Source: Metopolophium dirhodum (lineage: Eukaryota; Arthropoda; Insecta; Hemiptera; Aphididae). Taken from it: a stretch of 64,000 nucleotides of DNA. The number at the start of each line of letters is the position of its first letter. Position 1 is the stretch's first letter. The stretch spans positions 20,088,001 to 20,152,000 of the forward strand of contig NC_083562.1 of NCBI RefSeq assembly GCF_019925205.1, in the 5' to 3' direction. Below, piece after piece: positions 27,501 to 39,500 of the stretch. Position numbers and translations under genes: made by a program. The notes beneath the pieces are model-generated. The model saw nothing but the letters and a program-made list of their open reading frames with translations. It had not been told where the DNA came from and did not search any database.

Positions 27501-30500
27501 CATGCTTTTTATAATTATTTATAATCCTCACTGCCTGTCAATGTGTTAAGATTGTTGCTGAGAAGTGAGTTAAGCATAGAGCAATCCCTGGTGTTGGTTG
27601 ATCTGGAGCCCCTAATTTAATGTTTTGAGTTGAAATCTCCTACTGATAAAAACGTGTTACCAAGGGATTGAAAGTAGAGGTGAAAGTCAGCAGTAGTTAT
27701 TTTATTGGCCTATCCAGGAGGACAGTCGTCTGCGGAGATAGTGGTGGGAATGTGATTTAGCAATAAGGAAATATTAGTGGCTTGAATGAGTGAGGTTTGA
27801 AACTGAGGAAGAACAGTGTGATTATATTGGATTTAATTAATATTGGCGATCCAGCATGGGCTGTTCCATCAGGATGATCACAGTGTTATGTAGTATAACC
27901 TGGGACATGGAATGTGGACAATAGAGTGAAGTGGGCTTCGCAAATTAAGATAATATTAATATTTTTTTCAGTAGTAAAAGCTCTGAGTTCGTCTTTTTAT
28001 CTAGTTATTCCATTTGCGTTTCAAAGGAGGAGGGTGAGAGATACATTTATAACTGTTTTGAATTGGGAATAATAAGGCTGTTTATGAGGGTAAAATAATT
28101 AATTTGGCACTCAAAGGGTTAGTAAATTAACCATAAAATATTTTATTTTATAAATTATTTGTTGCAACAAGATGAGTTACATAAAAGTCCTGAGGATCTA
28201 CAACTACACTTCTTCGATACACACTTTGCCTTACAATTGCATCTTAAGTACCCCTGTCCACCTGTTTGAGAAATTGTAGTGGAAGCTTTCCTTAAGGACG
28301 ACATGGACTGGTCATTAGAAACTTCTTCAGGAGATAATAGTTGTTCTTTACATACAGCAAATTGATAACGGGTGTATATTTGAATTATTACAACCTCTTT
28401 TGTGCCTCGTCTGTAAAATTCATTATCGACAGCTACGACAACTGCCAATATGTTTTGTGGATCCCCTCAGTCAACACTCGGATACGAATAGTATCACCAG
28501 ATTTGGCTGTACTAAACTTTTGACTTGATGAACGGTATAATTATATTGTGTTTTAGTTTGTAATTCGGGTCTCATTTTTGCTGCTGCTATATTTAAAATT
28601 TTTTTTTTGAATTTATGATTTAGTTCACTTTGCTCAATGTCATTATCATTATGTTCCACCTGCCCAGTGTTATTATCTTGTATGTCATAATAATTTTATT
28701 GGAAAACTCCCATTATCGGAATGCAGAATATTTGGTGCACCGAAAGTGAGTAAAATTGGCAGCAACTTGTGGGCTACTTCCTCTGCTGTCTTGCTCTTCA
28801 ATAGTCTAAGCTGTATAAATTTAGTGAGATGCTCTTGATAATTGAAAATAAATTTGTACTACCATCTTTACACGTTTGCATATCGACTAAATCAACTTGA
28901 CATCAAGAGTTGAGTTCATAATAATCCCTATCCTCTGGACCTTTTGTTGCCTTTGACATTGAATACACAGGCTCAAAAATAATGTAACCGATTCATAATT
29001 AATATTCATATATTTTGTTTGTAATTCATTAATTACACGGGTTCGTCCTCCGTGGCCTGTTTTTATATGGGCATCATGGATAATATCGAATAAATCTTCA
29101 TTTTTCACGTAAATAAATTTTTAAAGTAAATTATTTTTGTTTAGCCCGGTTTCAATGGAACAATAAGTTAGTGAAGAGACATTATTTTAACGACATCATA
29201 TCTTTTCAATAATTTGTACACGGCAGGTTGCTTACTTTCTTCCCCTTAAACTTGAGAACGTCTTCAACACATTTGTCATATTTTTCAGTAATCAAATAAA
29301 AATTGTTATCTTCTCATTTGTACTTAATATAGCGTTAAATTTTTATAAAAAATTTCTCGTATGTTCTCCATTATATGCGTGAACAATTAGTAACTCAAAC
29401 GTAGCACAAATTTAATCACAATCCACAACAGTCTGCTTCTCCGTTTGTGTAAGCAAGGCAAATGAAATATGTCGACACTAATCGATTTAAACGTATTTTC
29501 TATCACTACTAAATTAGGTAAGATGACAGACATATCGCCAATTATGCGATCAAGCAAAAGCTAAGTGAGAGAGAGAGAAAAGAAATGGATACAGGCAGAC
29601 AGACAGATACCGTAACGTTTCCTGCATCTCTGATAATATTATATGGATCATTAAACACCGTTAGATTAAATAATTCACTATAACATTATTATATGTTTCT
29701 ACTCAAATATAATTTGCCCTTCAGCTATTGTGTGAATAATATCATATCTATAAGTATTCATAATATTTACGTATGACACGACACACCACATACCAATTGT
29801 CTATAAAACTGTCTATATTTCAATTTTAACTAAAAATTTCTAACATTCACCAAAACTCAATTGCGAATGTCAACACTCACCGATAATCGTTGTGAATGTT
29901 GACATTCACCGGTGACTGTTGGTACATTTTTAATGTTCATTCAAAATGTCGTCATTATATAGTATTATATTAGAGTATTATATAGTATTCAATGATATAT
30001 TATCATTGTCTAAGAAAAATGATTCTGAGCGGGGATGGTTTGTCAGTCAGGATATTTTATATTGTTATTTATTATAGACTAAGTTAAATTTATATTATAA
30101 TATTATAATTTTTTATTCGTTTCTATGGTTTCTACTACAAAGCGAGTCCCTTTTTAGCGGTCTTTTGTAATTTGTCGGTGGTTTTTCCTGTGGCATTAAA
30201 TAACTATTGAGAAAATCGAAAAATTACCTTTCTAAAGTACCATCTTGATCTAATTTGCTAAAAAATAAGATACTATACGTTGAAATCAAAGCACTTCTTC
30301 CAGTAAAAATTTTGTATACAGGATAAAAAAAAAAAAATAAACATTTGTTAAATCACTAAGCCTTCCTCGCTCCCCTCAGAATCTAAAAATGTTATGCCAT
30401 AATATATTTAATACTAGGTAATTATAATAGTAATATAATAATATTATGTAACCAATAGACCTAACCTAACCAATATTTTCCGCTTCTATACAATAACTGT

Positions 30501-33500
30501 TCTTTTTTTGGCAGGTTTAATTTTGTACCACTGACGATAAAAGATTTAATTTTGATAGTTATACTGATAATGTTAGTTAAAAAATCTGACCATGTTTATC
30601 CAGGAACTTTAGCTAAAATAGAAAATATTGTGTCAAATTTATTTAAAATCTTAAAAATAATACAGTTTGTTTAATTTATAGCTGATAATGTTCAACTAAA
30701 AATTGAAGAACACAAACAATCACCAGATGTTATTCACAATAAAATAACGCTAGAGCCACTTAAGAATAGAGAAGTAGTTCATTTAAGGTATTTTCATGAT
30801 TCATCATCTGTATTTGTTTCTCGAGGTTCTAATGAAGATTTAAAACAGTTTACTGATGTAACTACAAGAACAGCAATGGATAAATGTAAGTTTCAATAAC
30901 TAATAATTTCAGCATGATTATATTGAGCAGTGCGAACTTAATAGCACAAATCAAACCATAATATAAACATAAACCATAATATAGATCTTAAAATATACCT
31001 TACAAATATAGAAAATAGTAAACAAAAAATGTATGGTACTTACTCTGTTCTATGATACGTATCAAGTGTAACTCTTCATTGTTTAGGTCACTAATAGATG
31101 TGTTAAATTAGAACTTGAATGAATAATCTATAAAATATATTTTGTTACATATTTAATGTTATTAGTAATTTATTTTACTATTAGTAATACACCGTATTAT
31201 GAAATAAATTCATTTTTGGTGAAATCAAAAAAAGTATTATGAAATAAATTCATTTTTGGTGAAATCAAAAATAGTATTATGAAATTAATTCATTTTTGGT
31301 GAAATCAAAAATATATTATTATATTTTTGCTTGCTTCTATCAAACTTCTCCATCCATTCCAGTCCATTGTGCCATCACATCTATTTGAATTGTCGGTATA
31401 ATATCCTTTTTAACCCTATCTAACCATCGCTTGCAGGGCCACCTCCCCGGTTACTTTTTTGTTGAATTTCTGATCAAAACATCTCGTATAAGATTTTTGA
31501 CAGCTCGCTAAACATGTTCAAATCGTTTCGCCTTCAAGAAAAAACTAATATTTGCAAAATTGGCTTTGTTTGCAATACCTATTATTAGCTGGATCTCATT
31601 ATGCATGTTATTTTTGTATTTACGTTCATTCATAAATATTTAAACTCATACATTTGTTCAAATAGCATATTAGTGTTTGTTAGATGGAGATATTAATATT
31701 ATAATATTATTTTTTCATTGCAGCAAAAAAGAAAAAGTTGGACATTGAAGTAGGAGATATTGTTAAAGCAATGTTTGAAAACGCAATGTATAGAGCTAAA
31801 ATACTTGAAAAAGTTGATAACAATCATTTCTATATTTCTTTTATTGATTTTGGAAATGAAGAAACAGTTAATGCTGATGACATTTATGAATTGCCCGAAG
31901 AATTAAAAAAGGTTTTATATTTTATAATATAATGTTGTTTCTTTGGTGAAATTAATTTTGTATAAGAGCACTATATTTTCTTCAAATCATAAAGTATATA
32001 ATACATTTATGAAATCAATTATATTTTTTTTAGATTCCTGATTTGTGTGTAAAAATTGGTATTAAAGGCTCACCAATAGTTGATAAATCCCATGATATAG
32101 TGTCGAACTATCTAGAAGAGTTAGAAGATCAACTTTTGTACATTGTAAGTATTTATGAACTTAATTGATTATACAGTTGAGCCTCGATAGTCCAGACCCT
32201 GGATAATCCAGTGAATGCGGTAATCCAGACGGCAAAATTCCATTTGTTCGTAAATAGATTTTACCAAAATTCCCGGAACCCAATTAATCTATAAGATATT
32301 GTTATCGACAAATAGGATTTCGTCATTTTTATTACCTACTGTTCCTAGTAAAGACTAATATATAGGTAATAAATCGATACCCGATGGTCAGTTCGTTTAC
32401 TTCTTTCTTTTTGAGTAGTTATTATTCTTGTTTGTTTTAATTAAGCTTATAGAAAATGGCCAGAAGTATGGTATAATTGCTGAGAAGTATGGAATAGGTA
32501 AATCAACTGTTGGTGACATAAAAAAAAATAAAGAAAAAATTATGAAGTTTGTCAGCACAACTGAACATGGTAAACACACGTAAAACTTTAAAACAGCCGG
32601 AAAATCTTGTTCTCGAAAATGCTTTATTTATATGGTTTATGCGATAGCGGATACAACACATTCCGATAAGTGGTGAAATAATTTGCGAAAAAGCACGTTG
32701 ATTTCACTGTGAAATAACAAAGTAGGAAGATGGTTTCACTGCTAGTTGAGGTTGACTAAACAATTTTAAACATTGTCATTGTATTAGGCGCCTTAAAATA
32801 ACGGGTGAGAAACTTTCATGTGACGAAGCATCAATCGAACCATTTCGAAATGAGTAGCAGGGAGTCATAAATGAAAACAATTTGGACCTAGAACAAATTT
32901 ATAACGCTGATGATTCCGGTTTATTCTGGCAAATATTATGAGAGCATACATTGGCATCAAGTCATGAGAAAAATTATTAAAGCTCGAATAACATTCATGC
33001 CTTGTGCTAATGCAAGTGGAATAGGCTACCTTTGCTCGTTATTGAGACTGCACAAAAACCACGTGGGTTTAAATCAATTAACCTTCCCGTATGCTATCGT
33101 GGACAAAAAAATGCTTGGGTCACTCGTGTTTTATTTTTAGACTGGTTTCAAAAACAATTTGTTCCTGTAGTTCGTGAGTACCTTTTAAATGTAAATTTAC
33201 CTCCAAAAGCTTTATTATTGTTGCATAATTGCCCTGGACATCCATCAGCAGAAGAGTTACATAATGATGGCAACATTTTTGTAATGTTTTTACCTCCTAA
33301 TACTACAGCGCTTATTCAACCGATGGATCAAAATGTAATTCAGAATATTAAATTAAACTATCGTAAGTCTCTCTTAGTCAATGTTCTTGCTGATCCGGTG
33401 CATGGTGAAAATTTTGTTGATGCTCTGAAGGCTATAAATTAAAAAGACGCAGTTTTTAGTATTGCAAATTGTTGGAAATTGGTCCCGCCAATGCTCATAA

Positions 33501-36500
33501 AGAAATCATGGAAACGCTTGCTTCCTTTCCAAGGAGAAAATGAAATTGACGAAGTTGTTGTAATCAATGACATTCAACTTTCTACGCTCATAAATCAGAT
33601 ATAGGAAACATGCACAAATAAAATGTCTGATTCTCAAGCACAGGAATAGGCTTGCCGTGGCGCAGACAAAGATTTAGCCAATCATGAAATCTTATGATAT
33701 TGACGACAAGGATGAAAGTGGCTCAGTCAGTACAAGTAAAGTTTCTCCCTCAGAAGCTGTGAATGCACTGAATACTGTATTTCAATGGGCCGAAGATAGC
33801 ACTGATATTTTGTTGGTACGTCGGTTAAGAAAACTCGCTTTTGAAATGAAAATTAAAAGTATTCAGAAAAAAATTACCGACTACTATACATATTATTATA
33901 AACATTTTTTTTTTTTGTAATTCATTAGTTTAGTTAATTCATTAGTTTTAATTTAAGTTATTTATTATTCTTATAATTTAAAATGTATTAAATATAAGGA
34001 TGGTAAAATTAAAAATAAAATCTTAGTCATTTGAGTATGTTATCTTGAAAAACCTCCGGTAATCCAGACGATGCTTGGTCTGAATTTGTCTGAACTATCG
34101 AGGCTCTACTGTATCTGTTACAATTGGCGCATTTAATATTTAAATTTTAGCCGGTGCTATCAGAGTGAACATATATGAAGTGCCTTGTACAATATTTATC
34201 TGTGACAAACCGCTTTTCTATTTACAGAATATATCTTAAAATACATCATTAAAAATCCTACTCTTACATCTCCACTAATCACTTAAAGTATAAATACTGT
34301 TTGTATTTTTTAGGCTTCTTCAACAACAATATATTTTTGAATATCGATATAGTTTTGTTTTGTGCGATATTGAATCGCGTATCAAAAAAAATTGTATATA
34401 TTAATATATTGATATTTTGAATGACCATTAACTTGAAAAAAATTGTTTTTAAAATATATTATAAGTACAAGTTCTTTGATGTTAAAACAATTGGTTTCCA
34501 GTTACCCTAATACCCATATTTCAAGTATCGATATATTGTACAATATATTACGATTATTAATAGATAAATTTCCAAAAAAAGTTTGTGATATCGAATCAAA
34601 ATATCAATATTGTTGAAGTAGCGTATTATTTTTTACAACAGTTTTTCAACTTTTAGGTGAGTTACAAGTAGGAAATTTAATATAATAATGTTCATTGTAT
34701 ACCTAAAAATATATCTTTCAAAAACCAACACAAACACATTATATTCTTACTTACAAATTTGATCGTAGGTCTATTTACTCTTAAATTAAACCTAGAAACC
34801 CAAAATTGTTCTGCTGAACACAAATTTGCTATATTGTACGTTTTACTGTCTTCTTATATATAAATATATTTATTTTTAAATAAGTTGATTGTTATTAAAT
34901 TTTAATCAAAGTATGTTTAATTAATAAGTTATTTAATTTTAGGAATATGACGAAGAAAACCCGAATGGACTCAAAGAAGCTAATTTAAAAAGTAAAACAA
35001 ATAATTGTGATGTTTTTGAAGAATTTTATAACATTTTGGACAATCCAATAGATACTAAAGGTATGTCTTAATCTAATTTCATTATCTGACCTTTTATTAT
35101 TATTATTTCTAACAACAAATATGTGTATTACCTTAATTAATGAAATACCTGTTCACTGACTATGTTATCGACTTCAGTACAACCCTTTCACTGCTACACT
35201 ATCTATTTACTGCAACCTGTGTATGCTATATAAAATTAATTTTTCTATTTTAATATATATCTAATCTTATCATTTATGTTTAAAAATACTGCGAAGTCAA
35301 GGTTTTATAAACTTGTACCGTTCCGGACAAATGAGAATATTTTTAAGATACTGGGATGTAATAGTAGGTCTAGAGCAGTGAATGGTGTCAATGTTTCAGA
35401 TGTAATACTACATCTGGAGCAGTGGAAGGGTTAATTACTTATAAATACATATTTATTTTTATATTACTTAAATAAAATGTGTCAGTATTTTTTTGTGTAG
35501 ACATGATACTTATTATAAATCAACTGTATTTACTATTTAATAGTCTGCAGCATATACTGCAGCCTTTATACAGCATATACAGCAACCTTTATGTACTATT
35601 ATAGTAATGTAGATATTTTTTATAGGGTTATGCAATATAAATAATATTTTTTTTTTATTGATTTGTAGAAGAATCTATTCAAAAACCCCAAAATACTATT
35701 GTAAACGAAACAGTGTTAATAAACTCACCTGAATTAGAAGTCATATCAAATATTGAATTGAGAACTGGTGATACTGTTTTTTGTACTCATTTTGAAGATT
35801 TTAACCACCTATACCTTTGCAAAGGTTCTAAAAATAATACTATACCAGACAATTATAATATGATCACAAATTCTAAACAGACAAATGGTAATTACAATAT
35901 TTATGGCATGGACTAAGATATAATGGACTGGAAACGAGCAGCGTTTCAGTAGCCTCGAAAGTATGTACAAGAGGCAAATGCGGGGAGTCGCAATCATAAT
36001 TGAGAGTTTACAGCACCATCTGTTTAAAACACGAATTGAGATACAAAATGTGACGCTAAATAAAACCACTGGTAGAAATGAAAACATTCAATTATGAGTG
36101 TTGATGATAACAGAAGAACCTTTTGCGGGCTGTCCCCCATCACCCGCCCACCTTGTCGTTCCCAGTCCATTATATCTTAGTCTGTGATTTATAGTTATAT
36201 AAATTATTTAATATACTATTTATTTAAGAGCGTTAAATGTGTATGGATAATATTAAAATTAAAACTAATGTAAACTATTTTAGATTCTGAGTGATGTTAC
36301 CAAATATCCTTAAAAATAGAGGCTGATATCCTATATCTGCTAAGTATAATATTTTGTATGCAATGCTTGATCATTGAATTAATATTCAACACATCCATTA
36401 TAATGTTACTCAATGTCGTAGAAAATTCAAAAAATTATTATATAGCAGAACAAATTTATTTCTGAAATTTCAGTTTAATTGATCAATTTTTTTTTTACTA

Positions 36501-39500
36501 ATTGATTGATTATATTGATGTATGCATGAACATAGGAAAGATTAATAAATTTGGTCCTCTTAAAAGTTAACTACTGCATCAATAGGCGTTTTATACTTGT
36601 TTCAGTTGTATTTTATAATTATTATAGTTTATAATCAAATATACATCATGTATTTCATTAATTTAGTAATTAGAAACACCAAATATTTCATCTGGATAAC
36701 CTTTGATTTGCATAGGAATTTTTGAGTAAGGTGGGGATACTAATACTAAAATAAACATTTTGATCCAATTTTTAAAATGTTTCCCTTAAACATCCATGCA
36801 TAATTAAACTTAAATATTTTTTTGAATAGCAACACATTATTGATTTCAAATAGTCCTATTTTTATCAAGCAACTAATGAATAAACTTTTTTTCTATCGCA
36901 AAAATGTGCTGCTTAATAGCAACTTCAAAGATTAAACAAACACAGTTTTTTCTTAATTATTGAAATAAATGTGTGGAAACATTTTTATCAACAGTGAAGT
37001 GTCCTATATACATTACTATTACTGTAAGATAAAACTTAAAAAATACGTTTGGAATTCTTGTGGATAGGGTCAAATAAACAAATAAATGTAAGTTCCTTGT
37101 ATTATTTTTGTTTATATATAAGTAAAATAATAACATTAATAACTATATAACTTAATATTATAAGAATAATGTATAGATAATAACTATAGCTATAAACATA
37201 AACAATCGGTCGTTCTCCTATTTCCTGGGAAAAATATCCATTACTTTGCTAAGATAAAATCCGAATACACTGTTGAAAAATAGACGTTTTATTGAATAAT
37301 CACAAATAAAAACAGAAGTATTGATCTGATAACTGAGTAAATTATAAAGCCATAAAGATGCCTGTACAAATTGTTGACCGTGGCACTCAACGTGTTAAAA
37401 AAAGCTTTTGACCCCTCCTCTCATTTTTTAAGCTGAAGGGATGTTTGTAATTAAGAGAAATTTAAATTATTTTTTTACAAAAATTATAACTAAAAACAAT
37501 AAAATATGAATTCTTTATGTTTTTGAACAAATTCAAAAAAAAAAAGTAGTTTATGTTAAGACTTTAAATTGCTGTTAGTGTCAATTTTTTAAGTAAAAAC
37601 AGTTAATGCACATCAAAGTTGTTTGAAAAAGATAGTGCTATTTAAATCCGGTCATAAGTTTAGGCATTTAAAACTTTATTTTATTGTGCATGAGCACCAG
37701 AACAGATATCATTTTAAAAATTTGCCCAGAATATGTATTTTAGTGACTGCTTCCTTAAAAATTCCCATTTTTATCCAAGGTTATTCAGCTGAAATATTTT
37801 GCAGTACTATTTAGGAAAAATGTAATTATGTATGAAATGTAATTGAAGGGTAGACAGGAAAATATTTAGTCCATATTTAACGGTTTTGATTTTATGATTT
37901 GAATTGATAGCACATTAAAAGTAATACTGAGAATTATAAATTATAAATAGATTCAGTGAAAAAACCTTTCGGTCCGTTATTACTGAATGGAAAAGTTAGG
38001 TACCTATACTGCCATACTGCGAGAGATTGTAGTCCATGTTATTGTGGGGAAAACAGGTTGAAGTCCAACTCCAAACTATCAATTTTTTGAAAAAAAAAAG
38101 AAAAATATTGAAATCAACACTTTGTTATGTCACCACGGTGATTGTCCGAAGAGAAGTGCTGCCCGTGATCAAGGTTCAAACCGGCTTCACAACTGATGCC
38201 TTAGTCCGCTTGGCCATTTCGTCCCCCATTTTTATTTTTATTTAATTTAATTTATATAGATTATTGATTGTGTTGTAATTGGCATAATATTGTCATCTTA
38301 TAAATATATTCTTCACACATAACATTAAGTATTATTTGTTTATTTTAGATATTATTGTTAAAAAGAATCCTAAATATAAGGATATAGTAAGAGTAAAATT
38401 TGAAGAGAAAATGTTCCGTGCTGAAGTACTTGACAAATGTGGAGAGAAGTATTCTGTATTCTTAATAGATATTGGAAAAAATATAGATGTGCTTGGTTAT
38501 AACATCTATGATCTTCCAAATAGTATAAAAAATGTAACTCATTCACTTTAGAGCTAATTTGTTATTTTAGTATTAATTTATGCATTAATTTATTTATTTA
38601 TAGATTCCTGGTCTAGCTCTAAAGGTTGGTCTTAAAAATACAACACATTTAAAAATAACTACAACTGTTAAAGATTATTTTTATAATTTGTGGCAAAATG
38701 ATCCAGTTCCATTAATTTTAGTAAGTTATCTTGGTTTATTTTGATACAATTATACTTTAATGCATAATAATGTGGCCAAATTATTCAATTTAAATTTTAC
38801 CAATTTATTAAAATGTTAAGCTATACTCTGTTCAAAATAACACCGTGACCCGGCGGCGACCAGTTTTCGTTGGATGGCGGTCGGACTCCACCCATGAGCA
38901 CTGATCACGTGACTATATAGTGACTCCAGTGGCTTGAGCACGTCACAACTCGGCCGCCTGGTCACTGTCTTATTTTGAACAGAGTAAAGTCTGTATGGCA
39001 TTTCTTGATATTTTTTTTTTTTTGGTTATGTGTACCACTTTAGTAGTGTTGGGTAAATTACTTTTAAAATACTCAAATTATTTTTTATTTAAATTACATT
39101 TGCGTTACCCAAAATTATTTTTATCACGTTACATTACTTTTTCATTTTTAAAGTAGTATGTTAAAATAATGTTACTTTTTTTTATCATTGACCATATCAT
39201 TTTTTTGAACCATATTCAATTCATATTCAATTATTATGTATATATTTTATAATCATAGACCTAGTGATAATAAACCTATTATGTACAAATGTACAATCAT
39301 CTCACTTATATGGCTATAATTTTATAGTCATAAGTCATAAATCATAATTAATTTTAAATACATTTTATTTCTAAAAGGAACTCTTCTTTCTGCTATAAAG
39401 TGATAACATTTATTCATGGAATGTTTAATAATATTGTTAACTATTATGGGAATCCAAAATAAATATAATTGATTTTCCTGGAATATCCTTAAGTTTCTTT

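Larger units (their letters stand above)
25206..29986 (-). mobile_element. Integrase-type DNA transposon, KRBA2/Ginger-like, dead
   Basis: Inserted in an R1 copy and flanked by the 14-base direct repeat ATTCAATGATATAT (25192-25205, 29987-30000). Variants of GTGAATGTTGACATT occur several times near both ends in both orientations (25217-25310 and 29840-29910), probably as subterminal binding sites. Minus-strand remnants of an integrase-like protein lie at 28155-29110. A LINE is inserted between the protein remnant and the left end. Confidence 0.6.
25101..30389 (-). mobile_element. R1 repeat, reverse copy, split by a 4.8 kb insertion
   Basis: End A at 25101-25205 (GGGTAAGTGGATGTTGCT, GTACAGTAAGTTACAAGTGG). 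The rest is at 29987-30389 (ATCATTGTCTAAGAAAAATG, ATTCTGAGCGGGGATGGTTT, and end B CCCCTCAGAATCTAAAAA). Its middle matches the shorter R1 copy at 48775 in reverse (ACCATCTTGATC..., GTCGGTGGTTTTTCC). ATTCAATGATATAT occurs at both edges of the insertion. Confidence 0.7.
24859..30681 (+). other. Tudor intron after exon 19 (5.8 kb) with four nested elements
   Basis: From outside inwards: R1 repeat (25101-25205 and 29987-30389), integrase-type element (25206-29986), LINE (25497-28090), piggyBac-type MITE (27194-27549). Exons 19 and 20 on either side keep a compatible phase (1), so the gene appears to tolerate the insertion. Confidence 0.75.
30886..31723 (+). other. Tudor intron after exon 20
   Basis: Contains the three-unit tandem array at 31194-31313 and a LINE-like tail on the minus strand at 31325-31450. 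The first 300 bases are plain AT-rich DNA. Confidence 0.6.
32145..34942 (+). other. Tudor intron after exon 22 (2.8 kb)
   Basis: Holds a complete but dead Tigger element (32174-34111) and MITE M1 copy 3 (34311-34622). The last 300 bases before exon 23 are AT-rich, with nothing seen. Confidence 0.7.
30682..35060 (+). other. Tudor module 5 (exons 20-23, residues 887-1093)
   Basis: Exon 20 is a leading half (REVVHLRYFHDSSSVFVSRG). Exon 21 has GDIVKA, MYRAKIL and FIDFGNEE, an intact cage. Exon 22 opens IPDLCVKIGIK and exon 23 opens EYDEENPNGL. A Tigger transposon lies between exons 22 and 23. Confidence 0.84.
35888..38348 (+). other. Tudor intron after exon 24 (2.5 kb)
   Basis: Contains a 272-bp MITE starting 23 bases after the splice donor, a decayed R1 piece (36281-36452) and a tRNA-derived SINE (38118-38227). 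GGCACTCAACGTGTTAA at about 37382 resembles a lone piggyBac-type end. The rest is AT-rich. Confidence 0.65.

Noticed and set aside
24981..28116. A piggyBac-type element bounded by TTAACCCTTTACCACC and CAAAGGGTTAG
   Set aside because: The candidate ends lie in different layers of the nested intron and match only over the common AACCCTTT word.
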